Part shown: piece by piece, positions 17,263-32,713 of the stretch | Position numbering within the stretch: the first letter of the stretch is position 1 | How the letters are laid out: each line of letters begins with the position of its first letter | DNA from: Microbacterium sp. XT11 | GTDB taxonomy: Bacteria > Actinomycetota > Actinomycetes > Actinomycetales > Microbacteriaceae | Direction: 5' to 3' | Length of the DNA stretch: 64,000 nucleotides | Assembly (NCBI RefSeq): GCF_001513675.1 | Contig: NZ_CP013859.1 | Location: 1,613,081 to 1,677,080 of the forward strand | The notes under the pieces: generated by a model | What the model saw: only the letters and a program-made list of their open reading frames with translations | What the model was told of the DNA's origin: nothing | Databases searched by the model: none | Program-made: the position numbers and the translations under genes

Positions 17263-18123
17263 TCAGCGGAGGAACAGCGAGGCGTCGGGGCGGGGCGATG
17301 CCACGGCATCAGCGTCCGTGACGATCCTCGCGCCCTGCGCGAAGGCGGCGACCTCGGCGCCCTGTGCGATCTTCGCGGGATGCGGTCCTGCGGCGAGCAT
17401 CCGCGGCAGCCACTCGGTCGGCAGCGGCGACGCCGAGGCCGCGATGACGAGGTTGCCGAAGCGGCGTCCCTTGAGCACCTGCGTGTCGGCGAGGATGCCG
17501 ATCTCGGGAAGCACCTCGGCGATCGTCGCCACCTGGCGACGGGCGAACGCGAGACCCGGCCCGTCGGCGACGTTGACGAGGAGCACGCCCTCAGCGTTCA
17601 GCAGAGCCCGCAGCTCGCGGTAGAACTCCACGCTGGTGAGGTGCGCGGGGGTCTGCGCTCCGGAGTACACGTCGGACACCACGAGGTCGCATGCTCCCAC
17701 GATGGCCGGGGGAAGCCGCCGCACGCCGTCGCGCGCGTCGCCGATGCGCACGCGGATGGCGGCGCCGCGGGGGAGCGGCAGGTGCTCGCGCACGAGTGCG
17801 GCCAGGGGTGCCTCGAGCTCGATGACCTGCTGCCGGGACCCCGGACGCGTCGCCTCGATGTACCGCGGAACCGTCATGGCCCCGGCGCCGAGGTGCACCG
17901 CGGTGAGAGGCCCTTCGCGCAGCTGGTCGATGACCGCGCCCATGCGCACCACGTACTCGAAGTGCAGATGGGTCGGGTCGTCGAGATCGACGTGCGACTG
18001 CGGGGTGCCGTCGACGACCAGCTCGAATCCGCTGGTGAACTCCGACGGCACGATGCGGGCGATGCCGCCGTGATCGAGTCGGGCCTGGGGATGCTCGGCA
18101 TCCCGCGCGCGCGTCCTGCCCAT
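17263..18123 (-). CDS. spermidine-synthase-fold methyltransferase-like protein
   Basis: 286 aa. The segment VHLGAGAMTVPRYIEATRPG is the nucleotide-binding loop, VIELEAPLAALV places the acidic ribose-binding residue, and CDLVVSDVYSGAQTPAHLTS is the post-loop region typical of the spermidine synthase-like superfamily in actinobacteria. The usual catalytic Asp pair of true aminopropyltransferases is not clearly matched (VSDVYSG instead of LDAYDP-like text), so polyamine synthesis is doubtful. On the minus strand TAGTCT ends 6 nt before ATG 18123. It diverges from the peptide transporter operon across 191 nt. Confidence 0.75.
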   Translation of the reverse strand: MGRTRARDAEHPQARLDHGGIARIVPSEFTSGFELVVDGTPQSHVDLDDPTHLHFEYVVRMGAVIDQLREGPLTAVHLGAGAMTVPRYIEATRPGSRQQVIELEAPLAALVREHLPLPRGAAIRVRIGDARDGVRRLPPAIVGACDLVVSDVYSGAQTPAHLTSVEFYRELRALLNAEGVLLVNVADGPGLAFARRQVATIAEVLPEIGILADTQVLKGRRFGNLVIAASASPLPTEWLPRMLAAGPHPAKIAQGAEVAAFAQGARIVTDADAVASPRPDASLFLR

Positions 18124-18212
18124 GGTCCGAGACTACGCGGTCAGCGGAGATATCCGACCGAGCAGGTCCTGTTCGCGACGAGCCTCGATACCGGATCGCA
18201 ACCTCGTGACAT

Positions 18213-18241
18213 TTGGCATCTCCGCGTTCGCTGGGTACCGT
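18213..18241 (+). promoter_or_regulatory. predicted promoter of the oligopeptide ABC operon
   Basis: TTGGCA (18213-18218) and TACCGT (18236-18241) are separated by 17 bp. The predicted leader then contains an 8-bp hairpin (CCGGAGGC 18256-18263 with its complement at 18270-18277) before the start codon at 18315. Confidence 0.6.
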
Positions 18242-18314
18242 CGAGGAATCACCGTCCGGAGGCGAAGAGGCCTCCGGTACGCGCAAGGAAGCGCCCCACA
18301 GGGAAGGTCGTACT

Positions 18315-19988
18315 ATGCACCACAGTGTCATGCGACGGCGAGGTCTCATCGCCGTCACCGGAGCGGCTGTCGCAGCGCTCGTGCTCGCGGGATGCGTCGC
18401 CAGCGAGCGCGGAGACAAGGGAGACGGAGCCTCCGGCGAGGTCGACAGCACGTTCGTGTTCGCCGCGTCCTCCGACCCGGCGAGCCTCGACCCCGCGTTC
18501 GCCCAGGACGGTGAGACCTTCCGCGTCTCGCGGCAGATCTTCGAGGGCCTCGTCGGCACGAAGCCCGGCACCGCAGACCCCGCACCGCTGCTGGCCGAGT
18601 CCTGGGAGTCGTCCGAGGACGGCATGTCCCACACCTTCACGCTGAAGAAGGGCGTGACGTTCCACGACGGCACGCCGTTCAACGCCGACGCGGTGTGCTT
18701 CAACTTCGACCGCTGGTACAACTGGACCGGCCTCGCCGCATCCGAGGCGCTCGGCTACTACTACAACAAGCTCTTCCACGGATATGCGTCCGACCCGGCC
18801 AACGCCGTCTACAAGTCGTGCACGCCCGACGGCGACGACAAGGTCACGATCGAGCTGAACAAGCCGTTCGCCGGCTTCATCGCGTCACTGTCGCTGCCGG
18901 CGTTCGGGATGCAGAGCCCTTCGGCGCTGCAGGAGTTCGGTGCCGACGAGGTCTCCGGATCGGCCGAGGCGCCCGTGCTGTCGGAGTACGCGATGGGACA
19001 CCCGGTGGGCACCGGGCCGTTCCAGTTCGACGAGTGGGCTCCCGGTGAGCAGGTCACGCTGAAGGCCTACGACGACTACTGGGGCGAGAAGGGGCAGATC
19101 GAGAAGATCATCTTCCGGACGATCGACGACCCCACGGCCCGCCGCCAGGCGCTCGAGTCCGGCTCGATCGACGGATACGACCTCGTCGGCCCCGCGGACA
19201 CCAAGGCGCTCGAGGACGACGGCTTCACGATGGTGTCGCGCCCGCCGTTCACGATCCTCTACCTCGCCTTCAACCAGGCCGTGCCCGAGCTGCAGGACCC
19301 GAAGGTCCGCGAGGCCCTGTCGTACGCGATCGACAAGGACGCGCTGATCAGCCAGGTGCTGCCGGAGGGGACGCAGAAGGCGACGCAGTTCGTGCCGGAG
19401 GTCGTGAACGGTTACAACCCCGACGTCACCACCTACGACTACGACCCGGAGAAGGCCAAGGCGCTGCTGGCGGAGGCCGGATACACCGAGGCCAACCCGC
19501 TGAAGCTCACCTTCAACTACCCGGTGAACGTCTCGCGTCCGTACATGCCCGACCCCGAGCAGATCTTCACGGTGCTCTCCACGCAGCTCAAGGACGTCGG
19601 CGTGGAGACCACTCCGGTCTCGGAGGAGTGGGTCGAGTACCTCGACCGCACGACGGGCACGTCGGACCACGGCATCCACCTGCTCGGCTGGACCGGCGAC
19701 TACAACGACACCGACAACTTCGTCGGCGTGTTCTTCGGTCAGAAGAGCTCCGAGTGGGGCTTCGACAACCCGGAGCTGTTCCAGAAGCTGGCCGACGCCC
19801 GCGGCGTCTCCAACCTCGACGAGCAGACCGAGCTCTACGAGCAGATCAACGAGGATGTCGCGCAGTTCATCCCCGGTGTCCCGCTCGCGCACCCGGCGCC
19901 GACGCTCGCGTTCGACCCGCGCGTGAAGAGCTACCCGGCCAGCCCGGTGAACGACGAGGTCTTCACGGACATCGTCCTCACCAAGTGA
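18315..19988 (+). CDS. oligopeptide/dipeptide ABC transporter substrate-binding lipoprotein
   Basis: 557 aa, SBP family 5. The signal peptide has a basic N-end (MRRRG), a hydrophobic core and lipobox LVLAGC; the mature protein is tethered outside the membrane. Family signatures include PASLDPAFAQDGET, LAESWESSEDGMSHTFTLKKGV and FHDGTPFNADAV, and the hinge-region AYDDYWG. ATG 18315 is chosen since the signal peptide begins there; upstream in-frame sequence is hydrophilic. It is the first gene of a four-gene importer operon and is separated from the permease genes by a 147-nt repeat-rich gap, which may lower expression of the membrane parts relative to the binding protein. The ligand (peptide, nickel, opine or other) cannot be read from sequence. 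Confidence 0.93.
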   Translation: MHHSVMRRRGLIAVTGAAVAALVLAGCVASERGDKGDGASGEVDSTFVFAASSDPASLDPAFAQDGETFRVSRQIFEGLVGTKPGTADPAPLLAESWESSEDGMSHTFTLKKGVTFHDGTPFNADAVCFNFDRWYNWTGLAASEALGYYYNKLFHGYASDPANAVYKSCTPDGDDKVTIELNKPFAGFIASLSLPAFGMQSPSALQEFGADEVSGSAEAPVLSEYAMGHPVGTGPFQFDEWAPGEQVTLKAYDDYWGEKGQIEKIIFRTIDDPTARRQALESGSIDGYDLVGPADTKALEDDGFTMVSRPPFTILYLAFNQAVPELQDPKVREALSYAIDKDALISQVLPEGTQKATQFVPEVVNGYNPDVTTYDYDPEKAKALLAEAGYTEANPLKLTFNYPVNVSRPYMPDPEQIFTVLSTQLKDVGVETTPVSEEWVEYLDRTTGTSDHGIHLLGWTGDYNDTDNFVGVFFGQKSSEWGFDNPELFQKLADARGVSNLDEQTELYEQINEDVAQFIPGVPLAHPAPTLAFDPRVKSYPASPVNDEVFTDIVLTK

Positions 19989-20022
19989 CGACCTGACCGA
20001 CGTCCGTCGTCTCGTCGCTCCT

Positions 20023-20113
20023 CCGCTCAGGGACCGGCCCCTCCGGTCCCTGAGCGGGCCGAGCGGCCCCTCCCGTCGCTCAGGTCCCTGAGCGGGCGGA
20101 GCGAGACGAAGGG
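20023..20113. repeat. intergenic GGTCCCTGAGCGGGC repeat with hairpin
   Basis: A 15-bp hairpin (20023-20037 with 20043-20057, loop CCCCT) whose right arm reads GGTCCCTGAGCGG is followed at 20083-20113 by a second copy of GGTCCCTGAGCGGGC extended by GGAGCGAGACGAAGGG. This sequence type is, from memory, a common dispersed intergenic repeat in Microbacteriaceae and relatives. Here it lies between the binding-protein and permease genes. Confidence 0.7.
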
Positions 20114-20135
20114 CACTCGAACAACGGAGTTCTTC

Positions 20136-21140
20136 GTGCTGCGCACCATCGGCAGGCGACTGCTGTTCCTCGTCCCCACTCTCGTCGGGCTGAGCATCCT
20201 GCTCTTCGCCTGGGTCAGGGCCCTTCCCGGCGGACCCGCCGTCGCCCTCCTCGGCGAGAAGGCGACGCCCGAGGCCATCGCCAGGGTCAACGAGCTCTAC
20301 GGATTCAACAAGCCGCTCATCGAGCAGTACTTCGTCTGGATCAGCCGTCTCCTCCAGGGCGACTTCGGCACCTCGATCCAGACGAACCGGCCGGTGCTCG
20401 AGGAGTTCTTCCGGCGGTTCCCCGCCACGATCGAGCTCAGCGTGATGGCGCTCATCTTCGCCGTTGGCGTCGGCATCCCGCTCGGCTACTGGGCCGCCCG
20501 CCGTCACGGCCGGTTCAGCGATCACGCCTCCGTCGTGCTGAGCCTCATCGGCATCACCATCCCGGTGTTCTTCCTGGCGTTCATCCTGAAGTACGTCTTC
20601 GCGGTGCAGCTCGGCTGGCTGCCGTCCGACGGGCGTCAGAATCCGCGCATCGACGCGACGCACCCCACGGGGTTCTACGTATGGGACGGGGTGATAACCG
20701 GCGAGTTCGACGCGGCCTGGGACGCCATCCTGCACCTCGTGCTCCCGGCGCTCGCACTCGGCACCATCCCGCTGGCCATCATCGTGCGCATCACCCGCGC
20801 GAGCGTGCTCGAGGTGCAGAACGCCGACTACGTACGGACCGGGCGCGCGAAGGGCGTCGGATCGGCCACGCTGCGCAACCGGTTCATCCTGCGCAACGCG
20901 ATGCTCCCGGTCGTCACGACGATCGGCCTGCAGACGGGGCTCCTCATCTCTGGCGCCGTGCTCACGGAGACCGTGTTCGCGTTCCCCGGCATCGGCTCGT
21001 TCCTCGCCAGGGCGATCTTCACGAGGGACTTCCCGGTGCTGCAGGGGTTCATCATCTTCATCGCGATCGCGTACGCGCTCATCAACCTCGCGGTCGATGT
21101 CTCGTACAGCCTGATCGATCCGAGAGTGCGGGTGCAGTGA
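20136..21140 (+). CDS. ABC transporter permease, DppB/OppB type
   Basis: 334 aa with six membrane segments, beginning at once (RRLLFLVPTLVGLSILLFAW is the family N-terminus). The cytoplasmic EAA-type loop is NADYVRTGRAKGVG, which contacts the ATPase. A PRLxxLP-like RALPGGPA segment follows the first helix as usual in DppB proteins. Start GTG 20136 has ACGGAG 6 nt upstream. It pairs with the next permease to form the channel. Confidence 0.95.
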   Translation: MLRTIGRRLLFLVPTLVGLSILLFAWVRALPGGPAVALLGEKATPEAIARVNELYGFNKPLIEQYFVWISRLLQGDFGTSIQTNRPVLEEFFRRFPATIELSVMALIFAVGVGIPLGYWAARRHGRFSDHASVVLSLIGITIPVFFLAFILKYVFAVQLGWLPSDGRQNPRIDATHPTGFYVWDGVITGEFDAAWDAILHLVLPALALGTIPLAIIVRITRASVLEVQNADYVRTGRAKGVGSATLRNRFILRNAMLPVVTTIGLQTGLLISGAVLTETVFAFPGIGSFLARAIFTRDFPVLQGFIIFIAIAYALINLAVDVSYSLIDPRVRVQ

Positions 21141-21174
21141 TGGCCCGCCTCAGCATCCGGAAGGAGGTGGCGCG

Positions 21175-22125
21175 ATGAGCGTCGCACTCCCACCCGCCCA
21201 GGGCGGAGACATCGTCGACACGGTCGCGATCGCACAGGCCGATCTCAAGGAAGGACCGGGCGGATTCTGGCGCGACGTGTTCCGCCGCATCCGCCGCAAC
21301 CCCACGGCATGGATCGGAGCGGGGATCGTCCTCGTCTTCCTCCTCATCGCGCTGCTCGCACCCGTGCTCGCGCCGTATCCCGAGACGGCCCTGCCTGGCG
21401 CGAAGTCGATCACGCCGACGCACATCCCGGGTCCTGGCGAGCTGGCGCAGTTCCCTCTGGGCCTCGACCGCTTCGGCGGGGATGTGCTCTCGAAGCTCAT
21501 CTGGGGTGCGCAGGCGTCGCTGCTCGTCGGGGTCGTGTCGACCCTGCTGGGATTCGTCGGCGGCATGCTGCTCGGCCTGCTGGCCGGGACGTTCGGCGGA
21601 TGGGTCGACACGCTGATCATGCGGGTCGTCGACATCATCCTCTCGGTGCCGAACCTGCTGCTCGCCGTGTCGATCGCGGCGATCCTCGGCCAGACCCCGT
21701 TCGCGGTCATGATCGCCATCGGCGCGGCGAACGTCCCGATCTTCGCGCGCCTGCTGCGTGCGTCGATGCTGCAGCAGCGGTCGAGCGACTACGTGCTGTC
21801 GGCGCAGACCCTCGGGCTCGGCCGCGGCCGCATCACGATGTCGCACGTGCTGCCGAACGCGATCGGTCCCGTGATCGTGCAGGGCACGCTGACCCTCGCC
21901 ACCGCTGTCATCGACGCGGCGGCACTGTCGTTCCTCGGCCTGGGCGGCGGTCGCCCTGAGACCGCGGAGTGGGGGCGCATGCTCACCTACGCGCAGGACG
22001 AGCTGGCGATCGCGCCGTGGCTGGCGTTCTTCCCCGGCATCTGCATCGCCGTGACCGCGCTGGGCTTCACTCTCTTCGGCGAAGCGCTGCGCGAGGCGAT
22101 GGATCCGCGAACGAGGGCGCGATGA
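21175..22125 (+). CDS. ABC transporter permease, DppC/OppC type
   Basis: 316 aa. A soluble N-terminal ~35 residues (FWRDVFRRIRRNPTAWIGAG is typical of DppC) precedes six membrane segments. The substrate-path motif LGLDRFGGDVLSKLIWG and the coupling loop SSDYVLSAQTLGLGRGRI are classic DppC features. A strong ribosome-binding site (AAGGAGG) precedes ATG 21175. The stop overlaps the ATPase start (ATGA). Confidence 0.95.
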   Translation: MSVALPPAQGGDIVDTVAIAQADLKEGPGGFWRDVFRRIRRNPTAWIGAGIVLVFLLIALLAPVLAPYPETALPGAKSITPTHIPGPGELAQFPLGLDRFGGDVLSKLIWGAQASLLVGVVSTLLGFVGGMLLGLLAGTFGGWVDTLIMRVVDIILSVPNLLLAVSIAAILGQTPFAVMIAIGAANVPIFARLLRASMLQQRSSDYVLSAQTLGLGRGRITMSHVLPNAIGPVIVQGTLTLATAVIDAAALSFLGLGGGRPETAEWGRMLTYAQDELAIAPWLAFFPGICIAVTALGFTLFGEALREAMDPRTRAR

Positions 22126-23837
22126 TCGCGCGGGACGAGGGAACCATGAACCATGCGAACGCGAAGCAGCCGCTGCTGACGGTCGAGGGCCTCGCGGTCG
22201 ACTTCACCACGATCGACGGCGTCGTGCACGCCGTCGAGGGAGTCGACCTCGAGATCGCGGAGGGGGAGACCGTCGCGATCGTCGGCGAGTCCGGATCGGG
22301 CAAGTCGACGACGGCGATGGCGATCATCGGTCTCCTGGCCGGGGGCGGACGCGTGGCCGCAGGCAGCATCCGGCTGGAGGGTCGCGAGATCGCGCACGCG
22401 CCCGAGCACGAACTGCGTGCGATCCGCGGACGGCACATCGGCCTCGTACCGCAGGATCCGATGTCGAACCTGAACCCGGTCGCGAAGATCGGCACGCAGG
22501 TGGCCGAGACGCTCCTCGCGCACGGGCTCGCGACGCGGCAGAACGTGCACGCCAAGGTCGTCGAGGCGCTCACAGCAGCGGGTCTGCCCGACCCGGAACG
22601 GCGCGCGAAGCAGTATCCGCACGAGTTCTCCGGCGGCATGCGCCAGCGCGCGCTCATCGCGATCGGTCTGGCGTGCAAGCCGCGCCTGCTCATCGCCGAC
22701 GAGCCGACGAGCGCGCTCGACGTGACGGTGCAGCAGACCATCCTCGACCAGATCGGCGAGATGACGCGCGAGCTCGGCACGGCCGTGCTGCTCATCACGC
22801 ACGACCTCGGCCTCGCCGCCGAGCGGGCGGAGCGGGTCGTCGTGATGCATCGCGGACGTGTCGTCGAGCAGGGCCCGGCACGGCAGATCCTGGAGGATCC
22901 GCAGCATCCGTACACGCAGTCGCTGGTGAAGGCCGCCCCGTCGGTGGCTGCGGCGCGACTGCGGCCGGAGGCCTTCCGCGTCGAGGAGCGCGAAGCGCGG
23001 GCGGGTGAGCCGGATGCCGCTGCGCCGGACGCGTCTGCGCCGGCGCGCGCCGACAACATCGTCGAGATCGAGAACCTCACCAAGATCTACCCCGTGCGCG
23101 GCCGCGCCGAGGACTTCGTGGCGGTGAACGACGTGTCGCTCGCGATCCCGCGGGGCGAGACGGTCGCGATCGTGGGGGAGTCGGGGTCGGGCAAGACGAC
23201 GACGGCGCGGATGCTCCTGAAGGTGATCGAGCCGACGAGCGGCACGATCCGCTTCGAGGGGAAGGACGTGTCGTCGCTCACCCGCGCCGAGACGAAGGAC
23301 TTCCGCCAGCGGGTGCAGCCGATCTTCCAGGACCCGTACTCGAGCCTGAACCCGATGTTCACGATCGAGCGGCTCATCTCCGAGCCTCTCGACTTCTACC
23401 GGCGGGGGAGCGGAGCCGAGCGGCGCAAGCGGGTGCGGCAGCTGCTCGACGACGTCGCCCTGCCGCAGTCGATGCTGCGGCGGTACCCCTCGGAGCTGTC
23501 GGGCGGTCAGCGGCAGCGGGTGGCCATCGCGCGGGCGCTCGCGCTGTCGCCCGATCTCATCGTGTGCGACGAACCGGTCTCCGCGCTCGACGTGCTCGTG
23601 CAGGACCAGGTGCTCACGCTTCTGCGCGACCTGCAGAGCGAATACGGCCTGAGCTACCTCTTCATCTCGCACGATCTCGCGGTGGTGCGGCTGATCAGCG
23701 ACTACGTGTGCGTGATGAAGGACGGCTCGCTGGTCGAGGCGGCGTCCTCCGAGGAGATCTTCACGAATCCCCGCGATCCGTACACGCGGCGGCTGCTCGC
23801 CTCGATCCCCGGCAACGAACTCGGAATCGCGTCCTGA
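22122..23837 (+). CDS. fused DppD-DppF double ATPase of the peptide ABC transporter
   Basis: 571 aa with two complete ABC ATPase domains. Domain 1 (about 10-265): VGESGSGKST, LVPQDPMSNLNPV, FSGGMRQRALIAIGL, LIADEPTSALD. Domain 2 (about 305-560): VGESGSGKTT, IFQDPYSSLNPM, LSGGQRQRVAIARAL, IVCDEPVSALD. Each half ends with the oligopeptide-type C-terminal segment (HPYTQSLV in the first, DPYTRRLLASIPG in the second). They are joined by an Ala/Asp-rich linker (~270-300). ATG 22122 overlaps the permease stop; ATG 22146 is an equally good alternative with GAGGG before it. Fusion fixes a 1:1 stoichiometry of the two ATPases. Confidence 0.94.
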   Translation: MIARDEGTMNHANAKQPLLTVEGLAVDFTTIDGVVHAVEGVDLEIAEGETVAIVGESGSGKSTTAMAIIGLLAGGGRVAAGSIRLEGREIAHAPEHELRAIRGRHIGLVPQDPMSNLNPVAKIGTQVAETLLAHGLATRQNVHAKVVEALTAAGLPDPERRAKQYPHEFSGGMRQRALIAIGLACKPRLLIADEPTSALDVTVQQTILDQIGEMTRELGTAVLLITHDLGLAAERAERVVVMHRGRVVEQGPARQILEDPQHPYTQSLVKAAPSVAAARLRPEAFRVEEREARAGEPDAAAPDASAPARADNIVEIENLTKIYPVRGRAEDFVAVNDVSLAIPRGETVAIVGESGSGKTTTARMLLKVIEPTSGTIRFEGKDVSSLTRAETKDFRQRVQPIFQDPYSSLNPMFTIERLISEPLDFYRRGSGAERRKRVRQLLDDVALPQSMLRRYPSELSGGQRQRVAIARALALSPDLIVCDEPVSALDVLVQDQVLTLLRDLQSEYGLSYLFISHDLAVVRLISDYVCVMKDGSLVEAASSEEIFTNPRDPYTRRLLASIPGNELGIAS

Positions 23838-23839
23838 AC

Positions 23840-23871
23840 GGCGCCCCGCACATGGCCTTGTGCGGGGCGCC
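23840..23871 (+). terminator. terminator of the peptide ABC operon
   Basis: A perfect 12-bp stem, GGCGCCCCGCAC (23840-23851) with its complement (23860-23871), loop ATGGCCTT, starting 2 nt after the ATPase stop. Confidence 0.8.
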
Positions 23872-23961
23872 AGGCGGGACTAGCTTCTGTGTCGTGCGAC
23901 GACGAGGTCGCATCGAGCCGATGGGGAAGGCGACTCGTTCCATCTGGGTGAGGAACGGAAC

Positions 23962-24255
23962 ATGAAGAGATCAGTGATCGGCTGCGCGCTCGCGCTGGGG
24001 CTCGTCCTCGGTGGCGGCGCCGCGGCATTCGCCGGCGAGACCACGGGCGGCGGCACGCCCGTGCCCGGAGCGGGGCACGCCAACTCGGAGTGCGCGTTCT
24101 CCGGGCGTGATATGCCCGATGACGTCGAGGACAACCCTCCCGGGTTCGACGACGACGCGGTGACCGGCGGGCATGTGCAGAGCTACGGCATGTTCGTCCG
24201 CGCCGGTCTGAAGGACGCGGTGCCGAGTCCGGGGATGGCCTGCCGCGGGCAGTGA
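23962..24255 (+). CDS. small secreted protein of unknown function
   Basis: 97 aa. A clear signal peptide (MKRS, hydrophobic core to about residue 22, predicted cleavage after AFA) leads to a ~72-residue mature protein rich in Gly, Pro and Asp with two cysteines (NSECAF and MACRG) that may pair. There is no lipobox, so it is probably released or wall-associated. GAGGA lies upstream of ATG 23962. It is a stand-alone gene between the peptide operon and rpoB, followed by a hairpin. I do not recognise a family. Confidence 0.75.
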   Translation: MKRSVIGCALALGLVLGGGAAAFAGETTGGGTPVPGAGHANSECAFSGRDMPDDVEDNPPGFDDDAVTGGHVQSYGMFVRAGLKDAVPSPGMACRGQ

Positions 24256-24276
24256 CGTCCCCTCCACAGGTGGATG

Positions 24277-24300
24277 CGGATGCTTTTACCGCAGCATCCG
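24277..24300 (+). terminator. hairpin after the small secreted protein gene
   Basis: CGGATGCT (24277-24284) pairs with AGCATCCG (24293-24300) around loop TTTACCGC. It lies 22 nt after the stop and just before the rpoB promoter. Confidence 0.55.
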
Positions 24301-24315
24301 GAATTGGTCAAGGAT

Positions 24316-24349
24316 TTGACTTGCCATGTCGCCGAATCGCGTCTACAGT
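24316..24349 (+). promoter_or_regulatory. predicted rpoB promoter
   Basis: TTGCCA (24321-24326) and TACAGT (24344-24349) are 17 bp apart; an overlapping TTGACT is at 24316. Transcription would begin near 24356, leaving a leader of roughly 90 nt before the rpoB start. Confidence 0.55.
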
Positions 24350-24447
24350 TGGTAGTTGCGCTCGCTTCTCCGTGCCCTCATATGGTGGTCGGCATCGTTG
24401 AGCTTCTGAGCGCGCACTCCACCGACGACAAAGGAATCGAGATTCCC

Positions 24448-27954
<3,507 letters not shown>

Positions 27955-27956
27955 TC

Positions 27957-27997
27957 CTTCGCCGGGCTCGGGCGCGTCCAGCCTGAGCCCGGCGAAG
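27957..27997 (+). promoter_or_regulatory. hairpin between rpoB and rpoC
   Basis: A perfect 13-bp stem (CTTCGCCGGGCTC 27957-27969 with its complement 27985-27997) and a 15-nt loop begins 2 nt after the rpoB stop. There is no U-run after it. It could act as an attenuator, RNA-processing site or mRNA-stability element within the operon. Confidence 0.7.
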
Positions 27998-28034
27998 CCA
28001 GACTTCTCACAAGAATTCCGACACAGGAGAACTA

Positions 28035-31910
<3,876 letters not shown>

Positions 31911-31925
31911 GGTACGGAGTGACGT

Positions 31926-31959
31926 GAGAAGGCCCCGGGCATCAGCCCGGGGCCTTCTC
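31926..31959 (+). terminator. strong terminator after rpoC
   Basis: A perfect 15-bp stem (31926-31940 with 31945-31959; GAGAAGGCCCCGGGC) closed by the tetraloop ATCA, 15 nt after the rpoC stop. Confidence 0.92.
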
Positions 31960-32005
31960 CGTCTGCGGCATCCGTCTCGCGCCGTGCCAAGCGGATGCCG
32001 GCGCC

Positions 32006-32605
32006 TCAGTCGAAGAGGCGTGCCACGATGCTGGCCGTGTAGCCGGTGGGTGCGAGATTCGAGTACTTCGTGTCGATGAGGATGCCGTCGCGCCAGAACA
32101 GCGTGCGGCCATCCGTGACCGGGTACGTCTCGTCTTGCCAGGTCTTCTCGCAGCGGGTTCCGCCGTCGGGGGTGAAGCACGTGAATCCCTCGGTGGCGAC
32201 GAGCTGGTTGAGCATGTCGAGGGCGGGGCCGCGGTTCATGCGGGAGATCGTGGTCACGAGGCTCGTGGTGTCTGCGGCGGGGTCTGCCCAGATGCACGTG
32301 AGGGTGCCGTCGTCGCCGACGCCGGAGGGCCCGAACGCCGCGTCGTTGAGGGGCACGCCGTCGAGCTGTGCGAGCACGTCCGCTGACAGGATCGCACGGC
32401 AGTCTGTGGGCAGGGCGATGGGTTTCGTCGTGCTCGTCGGTGACGGCGATGCGGTCGGGGATGCGGTCCCTGACGTGCTCGGCGACGACGACGCGGCCGG
32501 TGTGCCGTCGCCCCCTGGGCCGGCGCCCGATCCGATGGGGCTGCACCCGGTGAGGACGGCGAGCAGGACCATCGCAGCGGCCGCGGTCGTGGTTCGAGCG
32601 TTCAT
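32006..32605 (-). CDS. putative lipoprotein, Ser/Thr-rich spacer, unknown function
   Basis: 199 aa. The signal peptide (MNARTTTAAAAMVLLAVLTG) ends in lipobox LTGC; then comes a ~40-residue Gly/Ser/Thr/Pro spacer that would hold the domain away from the membrane. The folded part (about 65-199) has four cysteines (DCRAIL, LTCIW, GFTCF, TRCEK), likely two disulfides. I recognise no catalytic motif; it resembles small actinobacterial lipoproteins of the DUF3558-like type only in general layout. On the minus strand TACGGT ends 6 nt before ATG 32605. It diverges from the PfkB kinase gene. Confidence 0.75.
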   Translation of the reverse strand: MNARTTTAAAAMVLLAVLTGCSPIGSGAGPGGDGTPAASSSPSTSGTASPTASPSPTSTTKPIALPTDCRAILSADVLAQLDGVPLNDAAFGPSGVGDDGTLTCIWADPAADTTSLVTTISRMNRGPALDMLNQLVATEGFTCFTPDGGTRCEKTWQDETYPVTDGRTLFWRDGILIDTKYSNLAPTGYTASIVARLFD

Positions 32606-32713
32606 GGCCACACCGTACAGCCCTGGGGCGGCGCTGCGACGAGCGACACCGCGGAATCCTTCCGCCGCATCGGAACCGCGGCCGGGGCGAGCCTCGGGCG
32701 GTATCGTCACAGG

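Noticed and set aside
17263..18123. Calling this gene speE (spermidine synthase)
   Set aside because: The fold fits but the catalytic Asp region does not match true aminopropyltransferases and no polyamine synthesis gene is adjacent.
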